Shown here: positions 18,701 to 28,143 of the stretch, piece after piece
How the letters are laid out: the number at the start of each line of letters is the position of its first letter
Position numbering within the stretch: position 1 is the stretch's first letter
DNA from: Rubricella aquisinus
GTDB taxonomy: Bacteria; Pseudomonadota; Alphaproteobacteria; Rhodobacterales; Rhodobacteraceae
DNA length: 64,000 nucleotides
Assembly (NCBI RefSeq): GCF_014199445.1
Contig: NZ_JACIJS010000006.1
Span: 62,001-126,000, forward strand
Direction: 5' to 3'
The notes under the pieces: generated by a model
Told to the model about the DNA's origin: nothing
What the model saw: the letters and a program-made list of their open reading frames with translations, nothing else
Databases searched by the model: none
Translations under genes and position numbers: made by a program

Positions 18701-20935
18701 TCAGTCGGCGGTGCCGACGCTGATCGTGGCATCGGGGGCCGGGCGGATCACCTTTTGCACAAAGAAGATGCCAGCCGTCGCCGCAATCCCGATCAGGTCA
18801 GTCATCAAGCCGCCCGCGATCATGAAGAGGGCGGCCACCACAAGCCCCACACGCACGAACCACGCGGCCCGCGCCCCCACAAACCAGCCCTGCACACCAG
18901 AGCTGAGCAGGAACACACCGATCACCGCCGTGACCAGCGCCCGCGCAACTTCAAAGAACGCCCCATCCATCAACAATGCCGAGTTGTAGAAGAACATGAA
19001 CGGCACGATGAAGGCGGCGATCCCGATCTTGAACGACGCGACAGAGGTCTCCATGGGGTTGGAGCCGGAAATCCCCGCTGCCGCATAACTTGCGAGCGCC
19101 ACGGGGGGCGTGATCGCGGATACCACCGCGAAGTAGAACACGAAGAAATGCGCCGTCAGGGCCGGAATGCCCAACTCGATCAGGCCTGGTGCCACGACCG
19201 AGGCCGCAACCGCATAAGCCGCCGTGGTCGGCATCCCCATCCCCAGAAGGATCGCGATGCACATGGCAAAGAACAGCGCCAGAAGCTGGCTCACACCGGC
19301 AAGGCCCAACAGCAGGTTGGAGAAGCGCGCACCCACCCCGGTGAGGGAGATAACGCCCACGATGATGCCAGCACAGGCACAGACCGCGATGATCTGGATC
19401 GACATTTTGCCCGCGATATCGAAAGCCTGAAGGATGCTCCGCCAGCCCATCTTATAGGGTGTCAGCCAGCTTACGACCGCCGCTGCCGCCGTCGCATATG
19501 TGCCCGCACGGATCACCGAATATCCGGCAAACAGCGCCCAGATCAGGATAATGATCGGGATGAACAGATAGACCTGCTTCACCATTTTGCGGAATTTCGG
19601 CAACTCGTCCTCACGCATCCCGCGCATACCGAGCTTGGCCGCCTCGAAATCCACCATGAAGTAGATCGACACGAAATAGAGGATCGCGGGGATGATCGCG
19701 GCAATCGCGATCTCCGTATATGGAATGCCCGTGATCTCCGCCATGATGAAGGCACCAGCCCCCATGATCGGCGGCATGATCTGACCCCCGGTGGAGGCCG
19801 CAGCCTCAACCGCGCCGGCGGTCTTCTTGTGATAGCCGACCTTCTTCATCAACGGGATGGTGAGGGAGCCAGTGGCCACCACGTTGCCCGCCGAAGTGCC
19901 GTTGATCATCCCCATCAGGCCAGAGGCAAAGATGGCGACCTTGGCCGGGCCACCGCGCGCACGGCCTGCCGCCGCAAAGGCGAAGTTCACGAAATAATCC
20001 CCCACCTTGGACGCCTGAAGGAAGGCGGCAAAGATGATAAAGAGGATGATATAGGTCGAGGACACCGCCGTGGTCGGCCCAAGGATGCCCGCATCGGTAT
20101 AGACTTGGGAGAAGAACCGCTGCCATGTGATCGCGGGCGAATTCAGAAAGCCCGGCAGGTATTGGCCCAAGAACACATAGCACAAGAACACAGTAGCAAT
20201 CACCACGAGCGCCAGACCGGCGACGCGGCGTGTCATCTCCATGATCAAGAGCGTGCCTGCCACCGCGGCAATCGACATGCCGATCGGGGCAAAGGGCGTC
20301 CCGGTGGAGTTGCGCATCAGCGTGCCGTAGATCGTAATGAGATAGGTCGCGACCGCAAATCCGCAGATCATCAGCACCATATCGGGGGCCGCAAATCCGC
20401 CCCGCGTGCGCTTATGAAACCATGACAGCACGATCCCGCCCACCGTGGCGATCATCAGCGGAAGGCCGAAATACCATGTCTCATTGGTTCTGATGCGGGC
20501 GTCGATACCGTTCCACATCAGGCCATTTTGGATCTCCACCGCGAAGGAGAACGCCATGCCAAGCGACATCAGCGCAGGCGCCAGAAGGGCAAGGCCAATA
20601 TATCCAAGAAGCGGTGTTTCAGCCTCTCTCGTATCGGCAAAGCCGCGACCGCCGAACATCAAAAAGCCGAGCGCCAGCGCACCGGCGACGTGCACGATGC
20701 GGAAATTCCACGTCTCCATCGGGAATTGCGGGAGAAGCGGGATTTCGATCCCGGTCATGCTCTCAATGGAGACGCCATTGAGCGCTGCCATGTGGAACAT
20801 CGCATAAAAGGTGGACAGGGCGGCGATCAGGAGCGCGCTATTGCCTTCAAACAGGCGGCGATTGCTCTCTACGGGTTCTTCATCGACGCCTTCGGCGAGG
20901 ATGATGTCCTCGTCTGTTTGCGCTTTCTCGGTCAT
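18701..20935 (-). CDS. TRAP transporter fused permease (TAXI type)
   Basis: A 744-residue inner-membrane protein fusing the small (DctQ-like) and large (DctM-like) TRAP subunits, about 16 or more helices. The large-subunit half contains the signature GLMGMINGTSAGNVVATGSLTIPLMKK region and ASTGGQIMPPIMGAGAF, diagnostic of the 4TM/12TM fusion used with TAXI binding proteins. It is driven by an ion gradient; the substrate is a carboxylate by family analogy. It follows the TAXI binding protein gene but is separated from it by an intrinsic terminator. Confidence 0.93.
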   Translation of the reverse strand: MTEKAQTDEDIILAEGVDEEPVESNRRLFEGNSALLIAALSTFYAMFHMAALNGVSIESMTGIEIPLLPQFPMETWNFRIVHVAGALALGFLMFGGRGFADTREAETPLLGYIGLALLAPALMSLGMAFSFAVEIQNGLMWNGIDARIRTNETWYFGLPLMIATVGGIVLSWFHKRTRGGFAAPDMVLMICGFAVATYLITIYGTLMRNSTGTPFAPIGMSIAAVAGTLLIMEMTRRVAGLALVVIATVFLCYVFLGQYLPGFLNSPAITWQRFFSQVYTDAGILGPTTAVSSTYIILFIIFAAFLQASKVGDYFVNFAFAAAGRARGGPAKVAIFASGLMGMINGTSAGNVVATGSLTIPLMKKVGYHKKTAGAVEAAASTGGQIMPPIMGAGAFIMAEITGIPYTEIAIAAIIPAILYFVSIYFMVDFEAAKLGMRGMREDELPKFRKMVKQVYLFIPIIILIWALFAGYSVIRAGTYATAAAAVVSWLTPYKMGWRSILQAFDIAGKMSIQIIAVCACAGIIVGVISLTGVGARFSNLLLGLAGVSQLLALFFAMCIAILLGMGMPTTAAYAVAASVVAPGLIELGIPALTAHFFVFYFAVVSAITPPVALASYAAAGISGSNPMETSVASFKIGIAAFIVPFMFFYNSALLMDGAFFEVARALVTAVIGVFLLSSGVQGWFVGARAAWFVRVGLVVAALFMIAGGLMTDLIGIAATAGIFFVQKVIRPAPDATISVGTAD

Positions 20936-20986
20936 GGATGTCCCTCCGGGGCGGACCCGGTCTTGGTGCCGGGCGAAGTCTGTTTC

Positions 20987-21025
20987 AAAAAGGGCCGCGT
21001 TTCACTTTACAACGAAACGCGGCCC
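20987..21025 (-). terminator. Intrinsic terminator between TAXI binding protein and permease genes
   Basis: Perfect 12-bp stem (GGGCCGCGTTTC at 20992-21003, complement at 21014-21025) with a 10-nt loop. On the minus strand it is followed by a T run (20987-20991). It sits 31 bp after the binding-protein stop and 52 bp before the permease start, so it should limit read-through into the permease gene. Confidence 0.85.
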
Positions 21026-21055
21026 CCTGTCTTGGCTCAGATCAAGTGATCTGGA

Positions 21056-22042
21056 TTACATGCCGGAATGGATCATATCTGCGGGAATGGAGGCACCATT
21101 CTCGTTGAACCACTTTGCGGCACCAGGGTGCCACGGCATGAAGGTGTTCTTGTCCCAGTTCTCCGGCAGGGTGGAGCGGGCGGCACGGTGGATGTTCACC
21201 ATACGCTCGTTGTCGGACATCACGACCTTGGTCGCTTCATAGACGAAGCTTTCGGGCAGGTCGCAATTCGCAATCGCGAAGTTCCACATGGACACGGACC
21301 GTGCCGGCGCTTCCAGCGTGGTGTAGGTGTCTGCCGCGATGTTGAACGCTGCCACCGGGAAGGCTGCCATAATCGCGGCCTGCTCTTCTTCGGTGAATTC
21401 GATGATGTTCACATCGGTCTGCACCTCAAGCTGGGACACGGCCGGAACCGGAACGCCAGCGGCGAAGGCGATCACGTCCAGCAAACCATCCTGAAGCTGA
21501 CCACCAAGGTCAGACCAGCCACCATTGCGACGCTCGAAATTGACGCCAAGCTCTTCCATCATACGCGGGAAGTAGGTGTCAGAGGTGGAGCCAGCAGGGC
21601 CAAAGCCGATGCGCGCGCCATCCGGGATTTCGCTGATCGACGTGATGCCCGAGGAGGACAGCGCCGTCACGGAGAACGGGGTCTGGTACATCGGGAACAT
21701 CGCGCAGGCATTCGTCATCTGAAGGCCGGGTGCGATCGGGTTGGTGCCGTCATAGCTTTCGCGTGCAGGGCCCATCGTGGTCATGCCGAACGCCGCGTCG
21801 CCAGTGTGCACGAGCGCCATGTTCTGCATCGGGCCGCCGGTGACTTCGCCGCCGCCGGACACACCCAGCTCATCCGCGACAAGGTTCGCCCAGCCGGAGC
21901 CATATGCGAAATAGGTGCCGCCTTGGGATGCGGTGCCAACGGTGAAGCTCTCCGGCCAGCCGGTCCGATCCACATGGCCACCCGCAAATGCGGTGGTGCC
22001 CACGAGGGTGGCCGCAGCCGTCATCATGAAAACAGCTTTCAT
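21056..22042 (-). CDS. TAXI-family TRAP transporter solute-binding protein
   Basis: Periplasmic binding protein of 328 residues with a signal peptide (MKAVFMMTAAATLVGTTAFA). The mature start has the TAXI-type SFTVGTASQGGTYFAYGSG, followed by the ligand-domain motifs GPARESYDGTNP and RIGFGPAGSTSDTYF. It would deliver substrate to the fused permease downstream. Regulation by the adjacent DctB/DctD-like pair is suggested by position only. Confidence 0.93.
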   Translation of the reverse strand: MKAVFMMTAAATLVGTTAFAGGHVDRTGWPESFTVGTASQGGTYFAYGSGWANLVADELGVSGGGEVTGGPMQNMALVHTGDAAFGMTTMGPARESYDGTNPIAPGLQMTNACAMFPMYQTPFSVTALSSSGITSISEIPDGARIGFGPAGSTSDTYFPRMMEELGVNFERRNGGWSDLGGQLQDGLLDVIAFAAGVPVPAVSQLEVQTDVNIIEFTEEEQAAIMAAFPVAAFNIAADTYTTLEAPARSVSMWNFAIANCDLPESFVYEATKVVMSDNERMVNIHRAARSTLPENWDKNTFMPWHPGAAKWFNENGASIPADMIHSGM

Positions 22043-22303
22043 TCTCTCATTCCTCCTGTTTGCGCCGGATTTATCTGCCCCCGGTTTTAAGGGCGCCCGG
22101 CCTTTTGACCCTGCAAGTCACCTCGCAGGGCACAGCACGTCTAACTGTGCATGGGGACAAACTGCACTGGATCACCGCCATATCAAGCGACGCAACGTCA
22201 CCAGATGGAAAAAACCCGGCTTTGGTGGGGGTGCTGTCCCGTTTTCGGCACAAGCCCCCCTCTGCCATGTGTCGAAACCGACCCATGCGCGGGGCGGGGG
22301 GCG
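22043..22303. promoter_or_regulatory. Region upstream of the TAXI operon with three inverted repeats
   Basis: The gap between the response-regulator stop and the binding-protein start contains inverted repeats CCCTGC-N10-GCAGGG (22109-22130), GCACA-N11-TGTGC (22130-22150) and GTGCTG-N9-CGGCAC (22231-22251, one mismatch). These are candidate activator sites for the DctD-like regulator. I could not find a -24/-12 element with correct GG-N10-GC spacing. Confidence 0.35.
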
Positions 22304-23638
22304 CTATTCCGCGAATGCGTCCCGGCTCAAACCGTATTTCTGCATTTTCTCATAGAGCGCCTTGCGCGACAGACCGAGCGATTCGTAGGTTTCCTTGAGG
22401 CTACCGCCATGGGCAAGGAGGCTCGCGGCGATTAGCGCCTTCTCATGGGCGGCGACCTGCTCGGCAAGGGTTTGGCTGCTGCTGGTCGACGCCTCCCCGA
22501 TATCAAGGTCAAGGCCAAGCGCGAAACGGTCGGCGGCATTGCGCAACTCGCGCACATTGCCGGGCCATGGCCGTGCCGCAACCGCATCAAGGATCGCGCC
22601 CGGCACATCCGGCGCGGGCCGTTTGTAGCGCGCGGCGGCTTCCTGCACGAGGTGCACGAAAAGGCGCGGCACGTCCTCGGGCCGTTCGGCAAGGGTCGGC
22701 AGGGTCAGGGTGACGACATTGAGCCGGTAAAGGAGGTCAGAGCGGAAATGCCCCTCCGCCGCGGCGGCGACCAGATCGCGCTTGCTCGCCGCGATGAACC
22801 GCACATCCAGCGCGATCGGATCATTCGAGCCAAGCCGCGTGATGGAGCGGTTCTGGATAGCGTGCAACAGTTTCGCCTGAAGCGGCAGCGGCATACTCTC
22901 GATCTCATCCAGAAAGACGGTGCCGCGCCGTGCATGCTCAAATTTGCCATAACGCGCCCGCGTCGCACCCGCAAACGCGCCCGCCTCATGGCCAAACAAC
23001 TCGCTTTCGATCAGATCAGCGGGCAGGGCGGCGCAGTTGATATGAACAAAGGGCGCGTCAGAGCGGGGGGAGGCCCGGTGCAGTGCGCGCGCGGCGACCT
23101 CCTTCCCGGTGCCGGTCTCGCCGACAATGAGCACGTCGGCCTCCGTCTCTGCGATGGTGCGCAGGGTCTGGCGCAGGCGCACCATGACCGGGCTGCGGCC
23201 CGTCAGGCGCGCCTCTATCGCGTCGCGCCCACCGACCTGAGAGCGCAACGCGCGGTTTTCAATCGTGAGCCGCCGCTTGTCCTGCGCACGGCGCACCGTT
23301 TCCACCAGCCGGGCGGGTGCGTAGGGCTTTTCCAGAAAGTCATAGGCCCCGTCGCGCATGGACTGCACGGCCAATTCGATATCGCCATGCCCGGTCACGA
23401 GGATTACCGGAAATTCGGGGTCGATCTCCAGCGCGCGGCGCATCAACTCAAGCCCATCCATGCCCGGCATCCGAATATCGGTGACAAGAATACCGGGAAA
23501 ATCGCGCGCGACCCGCGCCAGCGCCTTCTCCGCGTCGGAGAAAGCCGTGACATGCATGTCCTCCAGTTCCAAAGACTGGATCGCGGCAAGGCGCAGGTGT
23601 TCTTCATCATCGACGAACAGGATGGTTTCGCGGCTCAT
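22304..23638 (-). CDS. DctD-like sigma-54-dependent response regulator
   Basis: A 444-residue NtrC-family activator. Receiver domain 1-120 with phospho-acceptor Asp54 in [15 protein letters not shown]+ domain with Walker A GETGTGK (about 172-178) and Walker [13 protein letters not shown]-terminal Fis-type HTH ([20 protein letters not shown]). The sigma-54-contact loop reads GAFAGA instead of the canonical GAFTGA. The start overlaps the sensor-kinase stop by 4 bp. By position it is the likely activator of the TAXI TRAP operon. Confidence 0.92.
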   Translation of the reverse strand: MSRETILFVDDEEHLRLAAIQSLELEDMHVTAFSDAEKALARVARDFPGILVTDIRMPGMDGLELMRRALEIDPEFPVILVTGHGDIELAVQSMRDGAYDFLEKPYAPARLVETVRRAQDKRRLTIENRALRSQVGGRDAIEARLTGRSPVMVRLRQTLRTIAETEADVLIVGETGTGKEVAARALHRASPRSDAPFVHINCAALPADLIESELFGHEAGAFAGATRARYGKFEHARRGTVFLDEIESMPLPLQAKLLHAIQNRSITRLGSNDPIALDVRFIAASKRDLVAAAAEGHFRSDLLYRLNVVTLTLPTLAERPEDVPRLFVHLVQEAAARYKRPAPDVPGAILDAVAARPWPGNVRELRNAADRFALGLDLDIGEASTSSSQTLAEQVAAHEKALIAASLLAHGGSLKETYESLGLSRKALYEKMQKYGLSRDAFAE

Positions 23639-25515
23639 TCTGCGGCGACCTCTTCTTTCTGGTGCGGGCTGGCGGCCATCAGGTCGATCACGAAAACCGC
23701 GCCTTGTTCGGCGTGGTTATGGGCCGACAGGCTGCCGCCGAAATCCTTGATGATGTTGTAGGAGATCGACAGGCCAAGCCCCAGCCCTTTTCCCGGGCTT
23801 TTGGTGGTAAAGAACGGATCGAACACCTGCGCCAGCGTGTCCTCCGTCACACCGGTCCCAAAATCGCGGACCTGCACTTGCCAGCCCGGCGCGGTTGTGA
23901 CGACGGAAAGTTCGATCCGGGGCGCATCCGATGTCTCCATCGCGTCGAGCGCGTTGGTCAGCAGGTTCACAATCACCTGTTGCAGGCGCACGCGCCCGCC
24001 CATCACCCAGATATCGTCACGGGGCGCGGCGTAATCGAGCACCGCGCGCGCCGTGGCGAGGCGGGGCCGCATCAGATCAATGGCATCCTGCACCACTGGC
24101 AAAAGCGGGATTGGCCCGATCTTTTCCTGCGGGCGGCGGGCGAAATTGCGCAGATGTTTGGAAATGCTCGCCATCCGGTCGGCCATCATGGAAATGCGGC
24201 TGATATTCTCGCGCGCATCCGCCGCGCGCCCACGGTCCAGAAAGGTCGCGGCGTTCTCGGCATAGGATTTCACGGCGGCAAGTGGCTGGTTGAATTCATG
24301 CGACAACGCGGCTGACATCTGACCGAGTGCTGCGAGCTTTCCGGCCTGTACCAGTTCGGCTTGCGTCTTGCGCAGGCGTGTTTCGGCGGCGGTGCGGTCC
24401 TCGACTTCCTGCTGCAACTGGCGGTTTGCAATGTTGAGGTCCACTGTCCGCTCCGCCACCCGCGCCTCAAGCAATTCTTGCGTGGCGCGCTGGGCCTCGA
24501 ACCGTTCGCGCAGGCGCGCGCGGCGCTGCTGGTAGATCGCCCCGATGGTCCCAAGAAACAGGATCACCAGCACCATGATCGCCACAATGGCGAGCGCTTG
24601 CGTGCGCGCAGGCCCCGTTGGTGTCAGCACAGTGACCGTCCAGCCCGCGTCAAACAGGCGGGTGGAGGACGCGATATGCTCTCCAGCATCGCCCAGCGTC
24701 ACAAGCTGGAAATCGTCGCTGAACGGCGCGACTTCGCGCGCAAGCGGCGTGATCCGGTCGAGCGGATATTGCCGGGTCGCCTCAATCTCCGCCATGCTGT
24801 CGGACGTCAGCGGAGAGAGGGCGCGAAAATGCCAATCCACTCGGTTCGACATGAACACGATGTCATAAAGATCGCTCACGATGATAGTGTCGGTGCCGCC
24901 GCGCCATGCCTCCTCAAACCGCTCAAGAGAGATTTTGATGGCAAGCACCCCGATGATCCGGGTGTTGTCCAGAACCGGGGAGGCAAAGAAATAACCCCGC
25001 TCCCCCGATGTGGTGCCAAGGGCGGCAAACCGGCCCAGCCCGCCGTCGCGCGCTTGGGTGAAATAGGGGCGATAATCGAACCGCTGGCCGATAAACGGAC
25101 GGTCGGTGCGGTAATTGCTGGCCGCGATTGTGAGCCCGGTCATGTCCATCAGATACACATCCGACGCATCGAGCCGCAGCGCCGTCTGGCGCAACTGTTC
25201 GTTCACGAAGGGCAACAGCCCATCATTGTCCGGGTCTTTTAGCACCTGCGTAAGGAGCGGGCGTTCCGCGACCAGCGCGGGAAGGGGCGCGTATTGGCGC
25301 AAAGCCCCTTGCAGGCCCTCAAAGGCAAGCCGCAGCGTCGCTTCCGCCCGGGCGCCGGATTGGGTGATGACCATCCGCTCCACCCGCGGATGCACGATGA
25401 CGCTGAGCACAATGGCAAGCGCCAGTGACGCGGCCACAATGCCGCCCAGCCCCTTGGGCAGGTAAGAGGTGATGCCGCCGCGTGCCATGGCGCGCAGTAT
25501 GCCGCGCGCATTCAC
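23635..25515 (-). CDS. DctB-like sensor histidine kinase
   Basis: A 626-residue inner-membrane kinase. One membrane helix lies near residues 22-44 and a second near 300-322. The periplasmic part between them (DASDVYLMDMTGLTIAASNY, RGYFFASPVL) has the double-PAS/dCache look of DctB. A coiled linker leads to the H-box ALSHEFNQPLAAVKSYAENA, with N-, G1- and G2-boxes NLLTNALDAM, DFGTGV and GKGLGLGLSI. It would sense a periplasmic substrate and phosphorylate the downstream response regulator. Confidence 0.92.
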   Translation of the reverse strand: MNARGILRAMARGGITSYLPKGLGGIVAASLALAIVLSVIVHPRVERMVITQSGARAEATLRLAFEGLQGALRQYAPLPALVAERPLLTQVLKDPDNDGLLPFVNEQLRQTALRLDASDVYLMDMTGLTIAASNYRTDRPFIGQRFDYRPYFTQARDGGLGRFAALGTTSGERGYFFASPVLDNTRIIGVLAIKISLERFEEAWRGGTDTIIVSDLYDIVFMSNRVDWHFRALSPLTSDSMAEIEATRQYPLDRITPLAREVAPFSDDFQLVTLGDAGEHIASSTRLFDAGWTVTVLTPTGPARTQALAIVAIMVLVILFLGTIGAIYQQRRARLRERFEAQRATQELLEARVAERTVDLNIANRQLQQEVEDRTAAETRLRKTQAELVQAGKLAALGQMSAALSHEFNQPLAAVKSYAENAATFLDRGRAADARENISRISMMADRMASISKHLRNFARRPQEKIGPIPLLPVVQDAIDLMRPRLATARAVLDYAAPRDDIWVMGGRVRLQQVIVNLLTNALDAMETSDAPRIELSVVTTAPGWQVQVRDFGTGVTEDTLAQVFDPFFTTKSPGKGLGLGLSISYNIIKDFGGSLSAHNHAEQGAVFVIDLMAASPHQKEEVAAE

Positions 25516-25527
25516 GCTTGCCTAGGC

Positions 25528-26286
25528 TTAGCTCGCCGGGCGCTCCGCCCAACCGGCAAAGATCTTTTCCAACAGAACCACCGCGTAATATAGAAGAATG
25601 CCCAGCACGGCGAGCGCGATCAGCACCGCAAACATCAGCGGATAATCTCCGTTCGTCTCCCCCGATTTGAAAAGCGCGCCAAGCCCGCGCTGATGGGGGG
25701 AGATGATCTCAACAAGATTGGTACCGATAAAGGCCAGCGTGACCGATACCTTCAGCGCACCGAAAAACTCCGGCAGGGTCTTGGGCAGCGCGATCTTGAG
25801 AAAGATCGTGACCTTGGACGCGCCAAGGCTGCGCAGGATGTCGCGATATTCCGGCTCCAACGTCGAAAGGCCAATCCCGACGGAGACCGCAATCGGAAAG
25901 AAGGAGATCATGAAGGCCATGAGGATCGTGTTAAAATCATGCGCGCCAATGAAAATCAGCGAAATCACCGGCACCAGTGTTGCCTTCGGGATCGCGTTGA
26001 ATCCGACAAGTAGGGGATAAAGCGCATCGCGCATGATCTGGGAAAAGCCCATCAACATGCCGATAAACGTGCCCACCAGCACCGCGAGCAGCAATCCGGC
26101 CACCGTCCGCCACAGGGTCTGCCAGCCCATTTCGATAAACAGATGGCTATAGCGGCCATAGGCGGGCGGCAGGTCCGAGGGGGAGGCCATTTTGTAATTC
26201 GGCCAGCCATTCACATAGACCAGCAATTCCCACAGACCGAGGAAGATCAGGATGGCAATCGTCGGGACAGCGATCTTGCGCAGCAT
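25528..26286 (-). CDS. ABC transporter permease, NitT/TauT type
   Basis: A 252-residue permease with six predicted helices and the EAA-like loop YRDILRSLGASKVTIFLKIALPK. The ATG at 26284-26286 is 1 bp from the ATPase stop; starts further upstream lie inside the ATPase gene. It belongs to the SsuC/TauC/ThiX group. The order is binding protein, ATPase, permease, all on the minus strand. Confidence 0.92.
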   Translation of the reverse strand: MLRKIAVPTIAILIFLGLWELLVYVNGWPNYKMASPSDLPPAYGRYSHLFIEMGWQTLWRTVAGLLLAVLVGTFIGMLMGFSQIMRDALYPLLVGFNAIPKATLVPVISLIFIGAHDFNTILMAFMISFFPIAVSVGIGLSTLEPEYRDILRSLGASKVTIFLKIALPKTLPEFFGALKVSVTLAFIGTNLVEIISPHQRGLGALFKSGETNGDYPLMFAVLIALAVLGILLYYAVVLLEKIFAGWAERPAS

Positions 26287-26287
26287 G

Positions 26288-27076
26288 TCAGTGCACCTCC
26301 GGCGCGCGCCCTTGGGCGATCTGGATCTGTTCGCGCAGGATGTGCAGCATCTCTGTCGCTTCGGGGGTATAAAGGCTCTCGATCGTGCGGTCGGCTGGCA
26401 GATCGACCTTGAGCGTGTATTGCGCATGGGCGGGGCGGCCCGACATGACGATCACCTGATCACCCAGAAAGACGCTTTCGCGCAGATCATGGGTGATGAG
26501 GACGGCGGTAAACGGCTCCTGCGCCCGCAGATCGCGCATGGTCTGCCACAGATCCTCCCGCGTGAAGGCATCAAGCGCGCCAAAGGGTTCATCCATGATC
26601 AGCACATCGGGTTTATGCACGATGGACCGGCACAGCGACGCACGCTGGCGCATCCCGCCCGACAATTCCGACGGGCGCTTGTTGGCAAAGCCGTTGAGGC
26701 CCACAAGATCGAGCAATTCATGCGCCCGCGCCTCTTTCTGTGCCTTGGGCATGGAGGGCGCGACGATCTCTAGCGGCAGGATCACGTTTTGCAGGATCGT
26801 GCGCCATTCCAAAAGCACCGGGTTCTGGAACGCCATGCCGACTGTTTTGCGCGGGGATTTGACCAACTCGCCATGCAGCCAAACCTCCCCCGTGTCAGGC
26901 TTCATCAATCCAGCAACCAGCCGGGTCAGCGTGGATTTCCCGCAGCCCGACGGGCCGACCACAGCACAAAACTCACCCTCAGGCACAGCCATGTTAAGCC
27001 CATCCAGCACCGGAAGCGGGCCAGCGGCGGTTTGATAGGCGTGGCTGACGCCTTTGATGTCGATAAGGTTGTCCAT
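26288..27076 (-). CDS. ABC transporter ATPase, NitT/TauT type
   Basis: A 262-residue ATPase with Walker A GPSGCGKST, signature LSGGMRQRASLCRSI, Walker B VLIMDEPFGALD and switch histidine LITHDLRES. The SsuB/TauB-like C-terminus shows it is an importer ATPase. Co-transcribed with the flanking permease and binding-protein genes. Confidence 0.94.
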   Translation of the reverse strand: MDNLIDIKGVSHAYQTAAGPLPVLDGLNMAVPEGEFCAVVGPSGCGKSTLTRLVAGLMKPDTGEVWLHGELVKSPRKTVGMAFQNPVLLEWRTILQNVILPLEIVAPSMPKAQKEARAHELLDLVGLNGFANKRPSELSGGMRQRASLCRSIVHKPDVLIMDEPFGALDAFTREDLWQTMRDLRAQEPFTAVLITHDLRESVFLGDQVIVMSGRPAHAQYTLKVDLPADRTIESLYTPEATEMLHILREQIQIAQGRAPEVH

Positions 27077-27135
27077 GGGGGCCCGCTTGTGTTCAGGGGT
27101 GGCGCGGGCAGATCACCGCCCGCGCCGGGTTTGGG

Positions 27136-28143
27136 TTACTTCAACATCCGTGCTTCTGCCGGGGGCAGATAGGCATCGGTGAAGAAAACAGACGCGTCAG
27201 GTTCGCTGTTGAACTCATAGACCGATTTGGTCTGTTCAATCGCGTTGGCCATCCGGGTCGGGTCGATGCCGCCAATGCCATTTGCGGCGACATAGTCGGT
27301 CAACACGTTCGCGTCGATAGCCATTTGCAGGCGCTCGACCTCCAGCGCCTTGTCGGCAGCCGGGTTCCGCTCCAACAGCGCGTCCACCGCAGCACCCGGA
27401 TCGGCAATCGCCTGTTTCCATCCTTCGGCAATCGCACCAAGGAAGGCGGTCAATGCCTCCGGGCTGGCGTCCACGAAATCGGTATTGGCGATGATCGCGT
27501 TGCCGTAAAGCTCAACCCCTTCATCCGCCATCAGAATGACGGAAATGTCGTCGGCCGGCACGCCAAGCCGCTTGAGGTTCAGCGTGGAGGAGAACGAGAA
27601 GCCCGTCACCGCGTCCACCTGACCTTCGGCCAGCATCGGCTCCCGCGTTGGGAAGCCCACAGGCTCGACCGTGATGTTTTCGATGTTGAGGTTGTTTTCG
27701 GCAGCAAAGATCGGGAACTGCGCCCATGCACCATCAGGCGGCGGGGCACCGAGCACGCGGCCTTCCAGATCGGCGGGAACGGATACGCCCTGGCTCTTGC
27801 GGCCCACAACCGCGAAGGGCGGCTTGTCATAGATCATCATGACAGCGGTGACCGGCGCGCCGGGGTTCTGATCGAGAAACCGCATCAGCGAGTTGATATC
27901 GGCGAATCCCACTGGGAACGCCCCGGTCGCGACCTTCGGGATCGCATCGAGGGAGCCGCGGCCTTCCGCAATCTCCACCTCAAGCCCTGCCGCGGCGAAG
28001 ATGCCGTTGTCGATGGCGAGGAAATAGGGCGCGGACGGCCCCTCAAAGCGCCAATCGAGCGCGAATGGCAATTCTGTCTGAGCAGCCGCAGCGCCGGTCA
28101 GCACCAGCGTCGTGGCAGCCGCAGTGATGGTTCGTTGAAACAT
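27136..28143 (-). CDS. ABC transporter substrate-binding protein, NMT1/THI5-like
   Basis: A 335-residue periplasmic protein from the ATG at 28141-28143 with a signal peptide (MFQRTITAAATTLVLTGAAAAQ). The start LDWRFEGPSAPYFLAIDNGIF and the following LEVEIAEGRGSLDAIPKVATG are typical of NMT1/THI5-like proteins, which bind pyrimidine precursors, nitrate or sulfonates. The substrate cannot be resolved here; no thiamine riboswitch was seen upstream. Confidence 0.9.
   Translation of the reverse strand: MFQRTITAAATTLVLTGAAAAQTELPFALDWRFEGPSAPYFLAIDNGIFAAAGLEVEIAEGRGSLDAIPKVATGAFPVGFADINSLMRFLDQNPGAPVTAVMMIYDKPPFAVVGRKSQGVSVPADLEGRVLGAPPPDGAWAQFPIFAAENNLNIENITVEPVGFPTREPMLAEGQVDAVTGFSFSSTLNLKRLGVPADDISVILMADEGVELYGNAIIANTDFVDASPEALTAFLGAIAEGWKQAIADPGAAVDALLERNPAADKALEVERLQMAIDANVLTDYVAANGIGGIDPTRMANAIEQTKSVYEFNSEPDASVFFTDAYLPPAEARMLK

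Noticed and set aside
18695-20425. Long open frame antisense to the TRAP permease (576 codons)
   Set aside because: Composition is that of an antisense frame (His/Arg/Asp-rich) with no domain; the opposite strand encodes a clear TRAP permease.
22043-22303. Sigma-54 promoter for the TAXI operon
   Set aside because: Searched the minus strand for GG-N10-GC elements; only matches with wrong spacing were found.
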